In this document: one piece after another, positions 64,000 through 64,000 of the stretch | Layout of the letters: the number at the start of each line of letters is the position of its first letter | Numbering within the stretch: the stretch's first letter is position 1 | DNA from: an uncultured Myxococcales bacterium | Lineage (GTDB): Bacteria > Myxococcota_A > UBA9042 | DNA length: 64,000 nucleotides | Direction: 5' to 3' | Assembly (NCBI GenBank): GCA_903929795.1 | Contig: CAIYWC010000011.1 | Coordinates: 1 to 64,000 of the forward strand | The notes under the pieces: model-generated | The model's input: only the letters and a program-made list of their open reading frames with translations | Told to the model about the DNA's origin: nothing | Database searches by the model: none | Program-made: the position numbers and the translations under genes

Positions 64000-64000
64000 C

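Overview
This is a GC-rich, densely coded chromosomal window with 44 supported protein genes and no rRNA, tRNA, CRISPR array, transposase or phage gene that I can see. It suggests a deltaproteobacterial lineage, most likely Myxococcota-like. The clues are about a dozen lipoproteins, many with Ser/Asp/Gly-rich linkers; proteins built from thrombospondin type 3 calcium repeats, lamin-tail domains and DUF4215-type Cys-rich repeats; an FHA-GAF sigma-54 activator beside a housekeeping rpoN; and CxxCH cytochrome proteins. This placement is inference from gene content, not phylogeny. Most gene starts were chosen by Shine-Dalgarno sequence, signal peptide or start/stop overlap.

Layout. 131-1542: two overlapping surface lipoproteins. 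1682-6178: a gshA-type ligase and a GT-C-like membrane protein on the minus strand, divergent from a membrane-anchored metallophosphatase-fold protein. 6182-7384: kce and kal, the last two specific steps of lysine fermentation. 8349-16709: a four-gene operon with an AsmA/YdbH-like protein, a YdbL-like lipoprotein, a beta-propeller/TPR giant and a one-heme lipoprotein. 16750-21270: a 1099-aa lamin-tail/TSP3 lipoprotein divergent from a TPR protein. 21617-28561 (minus): a TSP3 lipoprotein, a pentapeptide/phosphotransferase fusion, a TPR-like membrane protein and an FHA-GAF-sigma-54 activator. 28652-35124 (minus): an rdgB-rsmB fusion, era, der and recN, a ribosome and nucleotide maintenance operon.

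35344-38743: a lipoprotein, a four-heme cytochrome c554-like/metallophosphatase fusion and an outer-membrane-like protein. 38912-43605 (minus): rpoN, rapZ, a MepA-like murein endopeptidase and a lipoprotein. 43923-51881: dnaJ, an FtsX-type permease, yacG, an ATP-grasp enzyme and two lipoproteins. 52233-61667 (minus): a HAD hydrolase, paired ArsA-like ATPases, kamA (lysine 2,3-aminomutase), an outer-membrane-like protein, a MeaB GTPase and a large GT-C-like membrane protein. 61780-63999: a DUF1385 protein and prfA.

The most unusual items are the RdgB-RsmB fusion, the pentapeptide-TPR-phosphotransferase protein and its neighbours, the extended YdbH/YdbL operon, two Cys-Gly-Cys metallophosphatase paralogues lacking canonical metal ligands, a Walker-A Lys-to-Arg change in RapZ, an insertion in Era, and two families of intergenic repeats. 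Promoter and terminator entries were found by eye and are tentative.
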